Positions 49,671 through 64,000 of a stretch of 64,000 nucleotides of DNA are shown here, in pieces. This stretch comes from Brugia malayi (Eukaryota; Nematoda; Chromadorea; Rhabditida; Onchocercidae). Position 1 is the stretch's first letter, and every line of letters begins with the position of its first letter. The position numbers and the translations under genes are program-made. The notes beneath the pieces are model-generated. The model was not told where the DNA came from and made no database searches. It worked only from the letters and a program-made list of their open reading frames with translations. The stretch spans positions 10,724,501 through 10,788,500 of the forward strand of contig NW_025062476.1 of NCBI RefSeq assembly GCF_000002995.4, in the 5' to 3' direction.

Positions 49671-51275
49671 TCAAAATTTCTGAACAAGAAAATTGTTCCC
49701 CTCATCTTTTTTGAATCCAAACTGTTCGTAAAATGATATCAGTTCATCTTTACATTCCAATGACAACTTATAAACACCAATATATCGTGCCAGTACTACC
49801 AAATGTTGATTAAGCAACATTCCGAAATGATGTCCGCGAACGCTCTGATCCACAACAACATCTTCAATACGTCCTCGACATCCAGCATCATGAATAAATT
49901 TCCATTCCAAAACAAGTGTTGCTGATGCTACCACACGTTTTAACCTATGAATATCTAATTCATTAATCAAACATTATCCACCTACACAAATGAATGCCTT
50001 CACTTATTTTTTTTTCTTTTTCTAATCCATCTCTTAGATTATATAAGCTACATGCAGCTATTCTAGCGGCAGATGCGTAACACTGTCAAAATAAAAAACT
50101 CTATTTCTCCATTCTATTTCTTTTTTTATTCATTCTATTTCTCTATTCCTTCAAGTTTCATAATTATGATTATAAATTTCGGAAGTTTGCATCACCAATT
50201 TTCAATAACTGTCATGCATGACTGTGTACTGCAGATCTATTTGAGGCGTCTGGGAAACATAATGAATTTGACTCCTTTTCAGCCAATGCTTACCAAAATG
50301 GAATCCAAAGTCAAATTTTCTGGGGAAAGTAAAATAAATACACGAAATTTATTTTAAAATTCATTTTAATTTTTCCAATTTTTTTAGAAAACTCAGTTCC
50401 CTTGCATTTCCTTATCTAGAAAAACCTTACTATAAATAACTCGTTTTTAGAAACTCACTCTTTATGCTCAATGACGATAATATAATACGCAGGAGGTGAC
50501 ATATTGCGCATCGAGTTGAATCTGCAATTTACACTCTCACTGAAGTCCCACTGAATAAAACATAAGCTGGTAAGACAACTACCACATAATATACGGGATA
50601 GCTAAAATGGTCCATGAACAAAATCTGAAATACTTGTCCTGGGCTAAAATCTACCGAGTCCTTCGAAAAACTTTTTGAGAACGACAAGAAATCAAGCAAC
50701 ATCCCTAAATTAATCACTCACCGACGAAGGAACATTTCTTCACTAACATCACCTACAACGGTAAGTTGCGATAACAATTCCAAATAACCTCGATGATAAT
50801 CGACTGACATCAACGGTCGCAAACGATAATCTTCTGGTATCTCTGGTAGTCCTTGTAAATGAATAAAATGCAAGAAACTTTCAGCAAAGATTGTTTTGTA
50901 ATCTAAAACAAAAATTCTAGAAAAGTTCGATAAAATGAGATCGAATTCTATTCAGCCTTAATCACTGTATCAATTCCTCAAAAGTGACCCATTTTATTTT
51001 AAGTCAACTGTATTAAATTCATAGCAATGAATCTCATCTATCATTCTGAACAGAAACAGAACATCTCCAATCAGCATACCTTACTCAAAAAAAATATAAC
51101 TTATGAATCATATCCATCAAATCAAAATTCATCATTTCTTCCCTTACTATTAAAACATCATTATATAGCGAAAGTAAACAAAACAAAAAGAACAGGAATA
51201 ACCTTTTGTGCTTAATAATCTCTCAGTATGACCAACTTCTTTCATGACATCCAATACTTCATTTTTCAAATCCAT
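49671..51275 (-). CDS. GNA1: Glucosamine-6-phosphate N-acetyltransferase
   Basis: Transfers acetyl from acetyl-CoA to glucosamine-6-phosphate, a step in UDP-GlcNAc synthesis needed for chitin, glycans and GPI. Exons 51203-51275, 50722-50902, 50459-50521 and 49671-49944 give 196 residues; human GNPNAT1 is about 184. The GNAT fold is evident: LRPLMSVDYHRGYLELLSQL (substrate region), MSPPAYYIIVIEHKE, the core VVASATLVLEWKFIHDAGCR, GRIEDVVVDQSVRG-HHFGMLL (acetyl-CoA loop), and YKLSLECKDELISFYEQFGF. The start lies 4 bases after an acceptor (TTTAG), consistent with trans-splicing. It is divergent from the TFIIIC gene with about 750 bp between start codons. C. elegans has two paralogues (gna-1, gna-2); which one this matches is not resolved. 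Confidence 0.93.
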
Positions 51276-51648
51276 TGCACTAAATTTTAACGTTAAATCA
51301 TTAGTTAACCAATAATAAAAGAAAAAAATAATAACTAACAATAAATATGCATAGACAAACAACAACTGTTACTCCTATGATAGTAAAAAACCTAAAATGA
51401 CCTTTCAATACAGTAAACTTTAATCAATCTACAAATCATATTACTGATAAGAAAAAGAAAGACAACCACCCTTATCAGTTATCAGTATTTCCTCTTCATA
51501 TTTTTGCTATTTCTTTCACAATAACAAATTTTTTTTCACTTTAACACAATGCTAACTATGCTAACTAGGCCTATCTTCTCAATCTTTGTATCCTCGCTCC
51601 TTCCCTCAATCTTATCATTTACTATTTGTAATTTTCCTGTAAAGCGTG

Positions 51649-51713
51649 TTGCATGCAACTCTTCCTTTCAGCCTTGTTGCATGCAGTCGTATTGCATTTG
51701 CTGCATGCAGCAA
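51649..51713. promoter_or_regulatory. Cluster of GCATGC palindromes in a divergent promoter
   Basis: Three GCATGC-centred elements lie within 65 bp: TTGCATGCAA (51649-51658, perfect palindrome), GTTGCATGCAG (51676-51686) and TTGCTGCATGCAGCAA (51698-51713, a perfect 16-base palindrome). They sit midway between the divergent starts of the acetyltransferase (51275, minus) and the TFIIIC subunit (52029, plus). An open frame (51549-51773) covers them, but its composition reflects the repeated motif. Confidence 0.45.
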
Positions 51714-52028
51714 CATAAACCGATGAGAGAGAGGATATATGGAAATCTAAGTGGGAATTTCATTTGTGATTAATTGAGGACATAAAATATAAGTTGTGGT
51801 ACTTGATGTACTCTCTAACTCGAGAGTTAAGGCTCTGGCTGTAAAACAAGTCAGGTAGTTTTGCTGAAATTCGAGTAGTAAAGTAATAAATTAGTAAAAG
51901 TAATCGTAGTATTTTACAATCATTATTGAACATCGCTAAATTTACATAATTTATCGTACATAGTATTGATCTTTGTTTTTTCTTTGTGAAAAATAGTTCT
52001 CTACCGTTGTGTCACTGTATTGTAGGGA

Positions 52029-55000
52029 ATGTGGCCATCAACAAGTACAGGAAATTTACCGGAATATGTTGTAGTGGCATATCCAGGAGTAGTAAGAAAT
52101 GCTGAGAAGGCGATCGAAACTTTGGGTGGAGCTCAAACTCTTAGCATGGTAAGTGAAAAAAAATTATTGAAATTTCATCTTTGCGGATTTAGTACTCTTT
52201 GCTGTCGAAATTTTGCATTTCCTATTCTAATGCTTTATTTAATATTTTTAATATGCTTTATTTAGTTCCTAATAATGCTAGTACTCATTTAGTCTCTTTC
52301 TAGAACCATTTTGCTGGTCGTCCGCTTGAACTGCGACATAACCCAAAAAATCTCTACACAAATGCTTTGGTATCAGAGAGAGGATCAGCGGAGAAATCAT
52401 TCGGTGGTACTGGGACAGTATTATGTGTTGCAACTGTACGGCGCAAAAAGTCAGATCCGAACTGTGTGCAAGCAAAAGTGATTGGAATGGTATTTTAAAA
52501 TTTCTATTGCGATTGATGAATTGTTTTTCCACACAAAAACTAAAGAGTTTCTTGAGATGAAGATTTCAGACAATCTATAAAAATTTTTAAAGAAATGAAA
52601 CTGTAGGTCTCAACAGTGTACACCTTCAAATCTATGTGTGATTTCCATTATTTACCGATTCGTCAGAGTGAAGCATTTCCCGGATGTTTTGAAAATTTGG
52701 TAAGTTTATGTTATTTACAGCTCTTCATCAATAAAATGTCATTCTTTCTACTTTCTGAGCTAAATTTATATTAAGTGATACTTTGTAATAATAATGCAGT
52801 GTTTGTATTGTATCTGCTTTGATTCCTGCTGATTGGATAAATCCATAGCGCTTTTTTACAATAAATAAAATGGAAAAGCGTATCAAAAATTTGAGTATTA
52901 TCTTGCCGTTTATTTTATCGAAAAGAATTATAAATATTGACAAATTTATTTGAATTTAGATTTTAGAAAAGTTTTTTTCTTCAGGTACCGAAATTGATAC
53001 CATTAGATCTTCCAGGTGCACTATCTTGGTGGAACCAACCTGAAAATGAGCGACGTACACCCTTACATCTTCCTCCTTATCAGTTCTCAAGGTAAAACTT
53101 TTTTCTTAATAGTTATACAAGAATTAAATTTCAGTCAAGTGAAAATATACAATCTACTACTTTCATCCTGCTATATATGTTTATTCATGCTGAAATTTAA
53201 AAATCTTCGCGGAACTGTTTAGTACACTCATATTTATTTTTATTCGTTATTGCAGATATTATAGCAAATATTTCAACGTATCGAGCAATAAATGTAAATT
53301 ATGTTTGCTTTTCCATAAATACTTGCTCATTGTCAAATTGCCGGCAAGATTAGGAAGGAATCACGTATTTTAAGTTTTGAAACCATTATTTTCAGGTACT
53401 CAATACCATCATCCAAGTTGTTGTGCAAAGAAACTGATTTTTCACCGGAGAAAGTGAAACGAAAAAGCGCTGGACACGGGCAAAGTCAGTTCAGTTTTCT
53501 TCTAATTAGATGATTTTTTGAGAAAATTGAAGCTGCGTAATGGAATGTGGAGTTGGAAGTAAAGCTCAAATTGCAAGACAGATTTGGTTTTTTAATCTTA
53601 AAATGTGTTCATAATTGAACTGCTAGGTGTAGTGAAGATGATGGAACTTTGATATTTCGCAAAATTGTGAAATAAATGTACTGTCAAGAGCAAAAAGAAA
53701 TCAATACTATTAAGTGCTGTAAAAAAAAATCTCACATCTAAGTAATTCAATGAGTTAAATCGCTCTAACTGTTAACTTTCCAGGTTTACGGTCGGAAAGG
53801 AAAGCATTATCTATGACCGTGCATTCAACTGCTGAGTTTCCGAAACAGCCTACTGAAGAGGCGGTGAATGATGCAAACATTAGGTTTAGTATTTCGGTAA
53901 TTTAAAAGAGGAAAAGAATAGTAGATTAGTTTAATAATTAGTTTGGAAACTTTTCAAATAGTTAGAAGTTCTTTATGCTTCTATAAAATATCAGTTTGTT
54001 TATTTTATTTCTCAGAAATTGTCGGAAAAAAAAAAAAACGCTAATTATATCATTGATATTTCCAAGGAAACAGTGTAGCGTAGTTCTGAGGTGACCTAAT
54101 GCGGAGTATGACTAACTCATGAAAGAGACCACGACAAGAACGAATAACTGCACTAAATTTGAAATTAGCACCACTGCGTAGATCCATGGAAAATTTTTAT
54201 ATGAAAATATTTTGCAACCATATTTATAGGTGTAAAAACGATGAACCTCATCGTTTGCTGCAGGAATTATTTGAAGAGCGACCATTGTGGACTAGAGTGG
54301 GTATTCTTAAGAAAACAAGGTTGGATGACGGCTTAATAAAGTAAGTCAGATATAACTGTTGAAACAATCAAATAAAATATATAAGTTGTGCATAAATGTT
54401 TATAAAAGTTATGTTTTATGAAGAGATAGCTGAAGTGTAGAGATAACTAAAAGAGTAGTACGTTAATTTGTCCGCATCCCTGAATAACTTACTCTTATCT
54501 AAGATTTTTTTTTCAGAACACTGCTGCAGAAATTTGCATTTTACATTTTGAATGGACCATGGGGTCGTTTGTGGTGTCGTTTCGGATATGACCCAAGAAC
54601 CGATCCAAATGTATGCGTTTATATTAATATTATACCCTTTGGTTCGGTATATATCTGATCATTGCAGGCAAAACAATACCAGTCAGTTATGGTGACGTTT
54701 CGGCAACATGCTAAAATACCCGAAAGACAGCGTTTGAAAATTGTAACTGTAAGTGTGATCAGTTACAATGTTTTTTACGAGATCTTCATATCTGTTTGTT
54801 CTATATATAGCAATGGATTTTAGTGTATAGTTTTTTGAGGGTATATAGTTGATACTTCAGCTTGGGTCCTTTCTTTTGATCCACTAATATATTTTACTTA
54901 GGCTTCATAAATAAATTTTGATAAGATTTCCTGAATTCACTTACATAATTCCCGAAATTTATAGAAAAATAGTGAACGACCAGGTCATGCGTCGGTCACA

Positions 55001-55802
55001 AGTGCTTCATCGCTAGCACCAGCGGTTCCGTCGACATACGGTTCTCTTACAGATGAGCAAATCGATTATACGTATACTCCTGGTAATTTGTACCAAATTC
55101 TTGCAGACATGCAGACATGACATGAATTCTATTACCTTACTATTCGAGTAATTCGATTTGCTGAAAAAATGGGATTATTTCCGATTCAAATAAAAAACTT
55201 TATTTATTCAGATCGAGTTGCTGAGCTTCCTTAACTCGTCTAACGAGGACCATTATTGGACTGTGTACCATTCATATACAAAAAATTACTATCTTATTTA
55301 AATATTCAATTCTCTATGTATTTTTCATTTGTAGGAGAACTTCCTCGTGTGCGACAAATGTGGTATTGCATATGTGATGTGAAACTTCCAATTGCTGAAG
55401 AAATTGTACGAAAGGAATTTTTTGCACATAGTGAAAGGGCTGATCCCCAAAACGGATGGCTTCCGCCGGTAATTCTCCTTAATTTTCCCTAATTTTACAG
55501 TGCATAAAAAATAAAAAAGAAAAATAAGTGTAATAAGTCAAAGTTTATTTTTTATTGTTCGTTAAATTAATGTGAAAAACAAGGTAACCAATTTGCTTTT
55601 GTAATATTTTTTTTGACTTGTGATAACAAGCAAGCATTATTGATTTTTTGTTTACCAGAAAGTCATTGACCGGATTCGTGACGCCATTAAAGAAGATGTC
55701 AAGAAACTGAGCAGTCAAATCGAGGAAGAGGAGGGAATACCAGGTGAAACTGAAGAAGACTGGTGGACGGAACAAAACACTGATCAACAAAACCATCCAT
55801 GA
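52029..55802 (+). CDS. GTF3C5: General transcription factor 3C subunit 5 (TFIIIC)
   Basis: Subunit of TFIIIC, which binds the internal promoters of tRNA genes and recruits TFIIIB for RNA polymerase III. Exons: 52029-52148, 52304-52489, 52607-52699, 52985-53091, 53396-53484, 53784-53883, 54230-54340, 54517-54610, 54668-54748, 54965-55082, 55335-55468, 55659-55802; 458 residues. Family signatures in order: VVVAYPGVVRNAEKAIETLGG, FAGRPLELRHNPKN, HYLPIRQSEAFPGCFENLVP, ELFEERPLWTRVGILKK, FAFYILNGPWGRLWCRFGYDPRTDP, and GELPRVRQMWYCICDVKLP. An acidic tail (IEEEEGIPGETEEDWW) ends the protein. The start lies 3 bases after a TTGTAG acceptor. A possible extra exon at 53256-53293 would break the frame of the next exon and was left out. 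Confidence 0.93.
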
Positions 55803-56051
55803 AGAAACTGACTAGGGAAACTTATAGCATTAATTACAATAGAATATAATTAATGCTGTAAGACAATTTCTCGTATTTTCAGATTGTACCAAATTATTGC
55901 TAAGTTGCGATATTCATGAAAATGTCTTTGCAATGCTATAAAATTCAGAAGAAGCCATTCAGATTTATAACCACTTAATTCACAAATATCGACTTTAAAA
56001 GTCCCATTTGCATCCCAAAATTTCAAAAAATTAAGACCAGATATTACAACA

Positions 56052-56101
56052 ATCCCCAGAACGGATGGCTGCCGTCGGTAATTCAGCTTAATCTTCCCAA
56101 A
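56052..56101 (+). pseudogene. Relic copy of a TFIIIC exon-intron junction
   Basis: Fifty bases align with 55443-55492 at 43 positions without gaps. The source spans the end of GTF3C5 exon 11 (PQNGWLPP), its donor GGTAATTC and the first bases of the intron. Because intron bases were copied too, the event was at the DNA level and not through mRNA. The copy lies 250 bases after the stop codon and is too short to encode anything. Confidence 0.75.
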
Positions 56102-57312
56102 CAAAAAAGCTGACATAAATGCCGTGATATCGAATCTACGCCATTTCATCAACATATTAATTGAATTTTCCTATATGTCATCATTTATTACTGAACAGAG
56201 AATCAGGATAGTTTAACTGAACAATTTCCGTAAGATGAAGAAGTGAAGTAACGATCCCCAGATCGCTTTGATACAGCATTACTGTGATCTTCCAGAAGGT
56301 TCAGAAGATAACTACAACGACCTGATAGTAGTTCTTTATAGTGTTTCTACGAAGACTTTATATAAAAACTCGAAAACTGAGTTGAAAGTCAGAGAATGAG
56401 ATTGAAATGGCATTTGTTTAACGTTCGAGTCATCGAAGAGTTAATTCACTGATGGATGTAAGATTTGCTTCCAGTGTTTGATCTTTAACAGTCAGGGTGT
56501 TAATATAAAATCATATGAAGTCACTTTATTTGTACTACAAAAATAATACCTTTCATTGTCATAATGCGTCAAAGTTCATGCAACTTAATTCTAGTCCTCA
56601 TGCATCACGTGCAAAAAACAACGGATAACTGTGGTATTTGGAATTATGATTTTGGTAACAATCAACCAACATTTTTATGAATTTTTGTGAAGCAGGACTT
56701 GATTGACCGCTCGCATATTTCATCTCCCACTCTGGTCGTCATATCTCGAAAATCATAGAAGTTCGTGTATCTTCTCCGATCCCGTGAATGTGAAAACCAT
56801 TCAAATAACAATTATTTCCTCCAGACGTCTGAGAGAAAGGTGAGGCTAAAATTTTTTGAAAACATCACCATAATAATCACTTGAAGCGTACGTCATAGGA
56901 GAAGATTTTCTCAGACGCTTATCCAGTACAGTGATCTAGTTCCTGCTAATAGATTTCTGGTCTGCTATACATTTCCAATCCTTTTTTGTATTAAGTAAAA
57001 GTAATCCGTATTGTGTAAAGGCGATTAATAGTAATAAAAGTATTCAAAACATGTAACTTAAACAAAGACCGGAAAATAGAAGAAAACAGAAACTCTGAAA
57101 CATTACTAATTTACCTGCTGATCTCATGAATTCGGTTCTTCCCTTATATTTATGATGCTCCATCCGACTTTTTGGCCAATGTTTTTTAGATTTCTTCAAC
57201 ATAAACTTCGAAAAGCATAACGAAATATCATTCTTGGGAAATTCAATTTCAAATACTTACAACAAGAATTAACAGATTATCCTTGTGAAATAAAGAATAA
57301 TGTATGTGGTAT

Positions 57313-57356
57313 ATAGAGAGAGGGAAAGAGAGAGGGAGAGAAAGTAAAAGGGAGGA
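57313..57356. repeat. GA-rich purine tract
   Basis: Imperfect (GA)n with GGGAAAG units. Confidence 0.8.
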
Positions 57357-58972
57357 ATTCATTTTTTTGCAATATGTAATTTTCAGTGGATGGTTACTTC
57401 TCTGAGATAAATACCACTTTAAATTTAAGTTTACTACAGAATATTTGACTAATTCAAGTGATTGATGTGTGTATTTTACAAATCGAATAATAATTTTCGC
57501 TCAGAGTATTTCTCGGTACTTATTTTTCATCATGTAATTTAAGTAAATTTTGTTATTTTAATTCATCTCTGCTAAGCACTGCAAGAATGACGATTTATTT
57601 CCTAGGCATATCAAATAATGATTTTCAATTTCTTCTTTAATAAAGATTGAAATATATTTCACGAAAGCATCATTTCACCTAAAATTATACAAATAAGAAA
57701 ATTTTCATTCTTACTTGAAAATGACGAATAGAACCGATTCCCTGATATATCAACAAATAGGCCACTATCTATCATAATTTTTTCGCGAATCTACCATTCC
57801 TAAAATTGAAAAAGAAATGGTATACCATCGAAATTGAATAGTAAATGATGAGAATTGAAGGGTCATGCTCTCGATCTCAACTCTCCAAATATTATACTAA
57901 TCATCGGATATCTTCAGGATGTATATCTAACGCTATAAACTTGTTACGTTACGTGTGACAAATGTAAGGATGCATAACGTAATACAGTACAAGGTAGCAT
58001 AATCATTAATATTTGCCTAGCTATAAAATTCTAAATTCATCTTTTGATCAAGAAGATTAAATTTAAATGAATTTAATTACCAGTACTCATCTCAGGTTAA
58101 GTAATACTTTGGCAAGAAGTATTACTTGATCATCGGACAGAAGAGAGTACGTTAAAACCATAGACATGAGAGAGCGAAGGTAACAACGCATTCGGTGCAT
58201 AATGTCAATAGCATAGGCGCAAGAGGTGCGTTACGTGAAAATAGGCGTGTTGGGTGAAGTTTTTTCGTGAAGTCATTTTCTTGCCCAATAATATTTCGGG
58301 TACGCTTACTGTTCTGTACATTTGCGCATCACAAAAGTTTTGACTTGTTAGCTCTCCTGAATACAAGTTCATTCACATCCTGTCATCATTGTTATCAAGT
58401 TTCCGTAATTCTCACGGATATGTGTCCCAGTGACCTCAACAGTCTTCTTTCTGATAAGAATTTCAATTGCTTATCTCATCATCTATTACAAGTGTGAGCT
58501 TGTTATCTTCGATATTATCACCTGTGACAGATCCAATCTCATCATATCATTTAGACTTTAAATATATTTAGAACTTTAAATGTGTTGAATATTACTTTTA
58601 TTTTATAACCAAAATATTCTTTCTGCTGTTTAGCTCTATGAATCATACGCTTACGTATATTTGCCTTTATATTTCGTCAGTTCGCATTTGTTCTCTGTTG
58701 AATGACTTGTGTCTTTAACACTGTAACCCTTCAATTACTAATAAACATGTTAGTGATAAATGATAATGAGAAAAGCTTAAACTAGGAAAATAAATTTATG
58801 TTGATATAAGATATTTTCTTTGAAGATTTCTTTGTCCAATTATTTTTTACATCGCTTGTGAACGTTGCCTGAAAATGATTACATAGTTACCGGTAGAGAG
58901 TTATTAGTTACGATCTAACGTTGAGTTTGTAAAGTTCATTCTAGATATAACACTCATTTTCAGACATTCGAA

Positions 58973-61764
<2,792 letters not shown>

Positions 61765-62550
61765 TAATAACTAATTGTTATTCATTTGATGTGTGATATC
61801 AGTTGTATAACGTGGACTAAAAGTTAAATATTGTAAAGAGTTTATTAAAAGAATTTGCTTTTGAGGCGAAGGGATATATTATGAATGTATGACTGTATTA
61901 GTGATCACTCATAAACACTTTCTATCTCTTCTTCTTTCCCTCCAAAAAAAAGAAAAAAATTTTTTAATATTTTGCTTTAGAACAATTTGATCTATAAAAT
62001 ATGATTATTAGAAGAATGATGTTTTGTTCGTCATGTTTTCTGGTTAGGAATAAGATGCAATTTTTTAGTCTTGTTTTTTTGTATTTTCAATATACCAATT
62101 TATCATAAAAGTTCTCGGATTAGCCTTGATTGTGGCAAAATCATTTGATATATTTTCATGCAAATTGTTGAACTGTGTAGTTAAGAAAGTTAAGAGAAGG
62201 AAGAGAGTTTTAGAGTTGTGACCAGAGACATGAGTAGGTTAATTTTTCTTTGTTGCTTTCCTTCGTTTGGGACTTGAGTCTTGGTCTTTTACTGTAATAA
62301 TTAAATAGCTTTTTTTTTTTTGAGAAGCATTCAGGTAGTTCGGTAAAAATTCTTAAAAGAATTCTCTAATCTGGAAAATATTTGGAAAGTTTTATATGAC
62401 TCTATGATAACTAGTGAAGTTTTTGTAATATCTAAGGATTATTTATTTAACTGTTCTGTTACTTTAGAAATGCAGCCAGTAATCTGGCATAGTGTTATTT
62501 TTAGACAATATGTAGTACTTCTTAACCTTTGCTTTCCGTAATTATATCAT
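61765..62550. other. Intergenic, no gene recognised
   Basis: About 0.8 kb between RPT-4 and the next plus-strand gene. T-rich sequence and no open frame of note. The spacing and shared orientation would allow an operon, but nothing in the sequence proves it. Confidence 0.55.
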
Positions 62551-62565
62551 ATGTTCAGTTCGCTT

Positions 62566-62889
62566 ATGTCATCGAGTTTAAAGTCGCAAAGGTCACCTCC
62601 GGAATCTCAAACAAGGTATGTAGACAGTGATGGAAACAGTGTAGATTTAACTGGAGCAATGTGGATGACTAAAATAACTCTGCCATATATTAACATCCAG
62701 GACATTTATCGGAAGATTCAGGATGAGGTTTCGTGTTCCGTATCTTATTTTTTTTTCAGATTATTCGTGTTTTATCTGTATTTTTATTCTAGCATAATCA
62801 TTAAGACATTTCAGGTTGTTCTAGATATTTTGCCACGTGGTACCAAAACCTTATTACGAGTCAACTGCACTGGTAACGCTTTGCAATAA
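62566..62889 (+). CDS. Small unknown protein, 78 residues
   Basis: Not recognised. Exons 62566-62727 and 62815-62889, phase 0. The protein starts MSSSLKSQRSPPESQTR and contains YVDSDGNSVDLTGAMWMTK, then LPYINIQDIYRKIQDE and LDILPRGTKTLLRVNCTGN. It has no signal peptide or membrane segment. An ATG at 62551 would add five residues, but an acceptor-like ATGTTCAG overlaps it, so I prefer the second ATG directly after that site as a possible spliced-leader product. The exon 1 frame also contains a donor-like AAG|GTATGT (62614) that could be used alternatively. The stop overlaps an AATAAA. Confidence 0.55.
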   Translation: MSSSLKSQRSPPESQTRYVDSDGNSVDLTGAMWMTKITLPYINIQDIYRKIQDEVSCSVSYFFFRLFVFYLYFYSSIIIKTFQVVLDILPRGTKTLLRVNCTGNALQ

Positions 62890-64000
62890 AAAAAAGATTT
62901 CTTATGACTTATGATAGTGTGAATAAATTTTTATTTTAATGATATATCACAAATACTCATCACAAATATTGATGTTAATTAAATTCAGGCAGTAAATATG
63001 CTTACAGTTGGTGCCATTTCCTTCATACTTTTCTGATTTGGACATCATTTTATACAGGCCACATACGACATTTTATGATTGTTACTTAGTTAAAAATACC
63101 TTCAAAAACATTCATAAAAATTTAAAAATGTTCTAGGAACACCCTTATATTCTAGATTGTGAGTTTTTTGTATCATCTGAAGTAGTGTGATGATAAGACA
63201 TAATCATGTCAGTAGGTAGTTTAAGCATTTGATTATTACGTGTGTTGATAATTTTGGAAATGTGACAGTATTGGTTTTTTAAAACGATTAATTAAATAAT
63301 AGTTACATTTGGTTAAAAGATGCTGATAATCTAAAGCTGCTGGTATTTGAAATGTCTCACGAACAGATATTTATGAATTTAATGTGCTGCCTGCGGTTTT
63401 CAACCTAAGCATCTTACTATTAAGCAAGAATATCATAATACCTTAAGTATTTAAAGAAACTCATAAGTGGCTAAAACTATGATATGGTTAAATTCGGTTT
63501 ACATTCATGAGACTACTGAGAGATGCTAAACAATAATTGTTGAGAAAATAATTTTAAGCAGTGTCCAACTTGGCTAAAATCAATAATTTGGAAAAGATAT
63601 TCAACTGCATATTCAAATTGGTCAGATTAATGTCCTGATATTCATAAAGCTTCATGCATTCATGTGAGCAAATTTTGAGGATTCTCTTTGAAATTTTAAA
63701 CAGGGAAACCTTTTAGATATATACTATTACAAATTCGATACTGAGTGCTCCTATTGCTCCATTTAAAAATAGACAAACAAGTGCTAATGCAATCTTTCCC
63801 ACTGTTTTATCACATGCATTTTACCAGTAATGCAATGAGAAATGATGAAGTAGGATATTGCTTAATGATATGAATATTCTAACACAAAGATAACATTATC
63901 AAATTATATGATTTGTATATCTTTAAAGCATTACTGCATTTTATTTACTTCCTTGTGAAGGAACAGATAAGATACATGCATTTTGTCAAACTATAAAAAA
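62890..64000. other. Terminal noncoding region
   Basis: AT-rich sequence to the window end with no open frame of note on either strand, apart from 3' processing signals of the preceding gene. Confidence 0.55.
62922..62927 (+). terminator. Poly(A) signal AATAAA
   Basis: AATAAA 33 bases after the stop of the 78-residue gene, followed by T-rich sequence. Another AATAAA overlaps the stop codon itself. Confidence 0.4.

Larger units (their letters stand above)
55803..58972. other. Intergenic region between TFIIIC subunit and RPT-4
   Basis: About 3.2 kb. It contains a duplicated exon-edge fragment (56052-56101), a GA tract (57313-57356) and a somewhat GC-richer stretch at 58.1-58.5 kb that is a reasonable place for the RPT-4 promoter. 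No supported exon was found. Confidence 0.55.

Noticed and set aside
50073..50357. Plus-strand frame opposite the GNA1 intron
   Set aside because: It lies antisense in an intron, with composition typical of T-rich DNA.
53256..53293. Possible extra GTF3C5 exon (YYSKYFNVSSNK)
   Set aside because: It has good splice edges but ends in a phase that puts the next conserved exon out of frame; skipping it keeps the frame.
58267..58497. Plus-strand frame upstream of RPT-4
   Set aside because: No ATG at its start, no homology and no splice support; more likely promoter or 5' noncoding sequence.

Overview
The window looks like nuclear DNA from a parasitic nematode, most likely a filarial worm (Onchocercidae). 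The base composition is very AT-rich. Genes are cut into many short exons with TTTCAG-type 3' splice sites. Several start codons sit a few bases after a free-standing splice acceptor, as expected for spliced-leader trans-splicing. The protein set (MEGF6-like, BORCS5/SAM-4, WASHC3/DDL-1, GNA1, TFIIIC subunit 5, RPT-4) is ordinary animal and is intact. The species cannot be fixed from sequence alone. No bacterial, viral or recognisable transposon gene was seen. All exon coordinates were derived by hand from reading frame, splice signals and family conservation. In the multi-exon models the summed exon lengths come out as whole numbers of codons.

Layout. 1-10.7 kb: no gene recognised; minisatellites, pyrimidine tracts, a long hairpin and one GC-richer regulatory-looking island. 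10.7-11.8 kb (+): a small two-transmembrane protein of unknown family. 14.0-37.6 kb (-): one large gene of 36 predicted exons (5,058 coding bases, 1,685 residues) for a secreted MEGF6-like matrix protein, in order signal peptide, EMI domain, one EGF, nine calcium-binding-type EGFs, a cysteine-free linker, 24 laminin-type EGF repeats and a short basic tail with an RGD motif. 37.6-40.8 kb: upstream region with CRE-like sites and one possible orphan exon.

40.8-48.5 kb (-): four genes in tandem on one strand: a small unknown protein, BORCS5 (BORC complex, lysosome positioning), WASHC3 (WASH complex, endosomal actin; DDL-1 in C. elegans) and a Ser/Pro-rich unknown protein. The first two lie only 34 bases apart with no splice acceptor between them, so they probably share a transcript. 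49.3-51.3 kb (-): glucosamine-6-phosphate N-acetyltransferase, followed 26 bases downstream by an open frame for a possible small membrane protein. 52.0-55.8 kb (+): TFIIIC subunit 5, divergent from the acetyltransferase across a 0.75-kb shared promoter rich in GCATGC palindromes. 59.0-61.8 kb (+): proteasome ATPase RPT-4. 62.6-62.9 kb (+): a 78-residue unknown protein.

Main unusual points: an apparent AT-AG intron inside the EGF gene, two DNA-level relics of duplicated exon edges, an 18-base G tract close to a splice donor, a tandem minisatellite whose unit carries a CRE-like site also found upstream of the same gene, the RGD-bearing C-terminus, and the very tight gene pairs on the minus strand.
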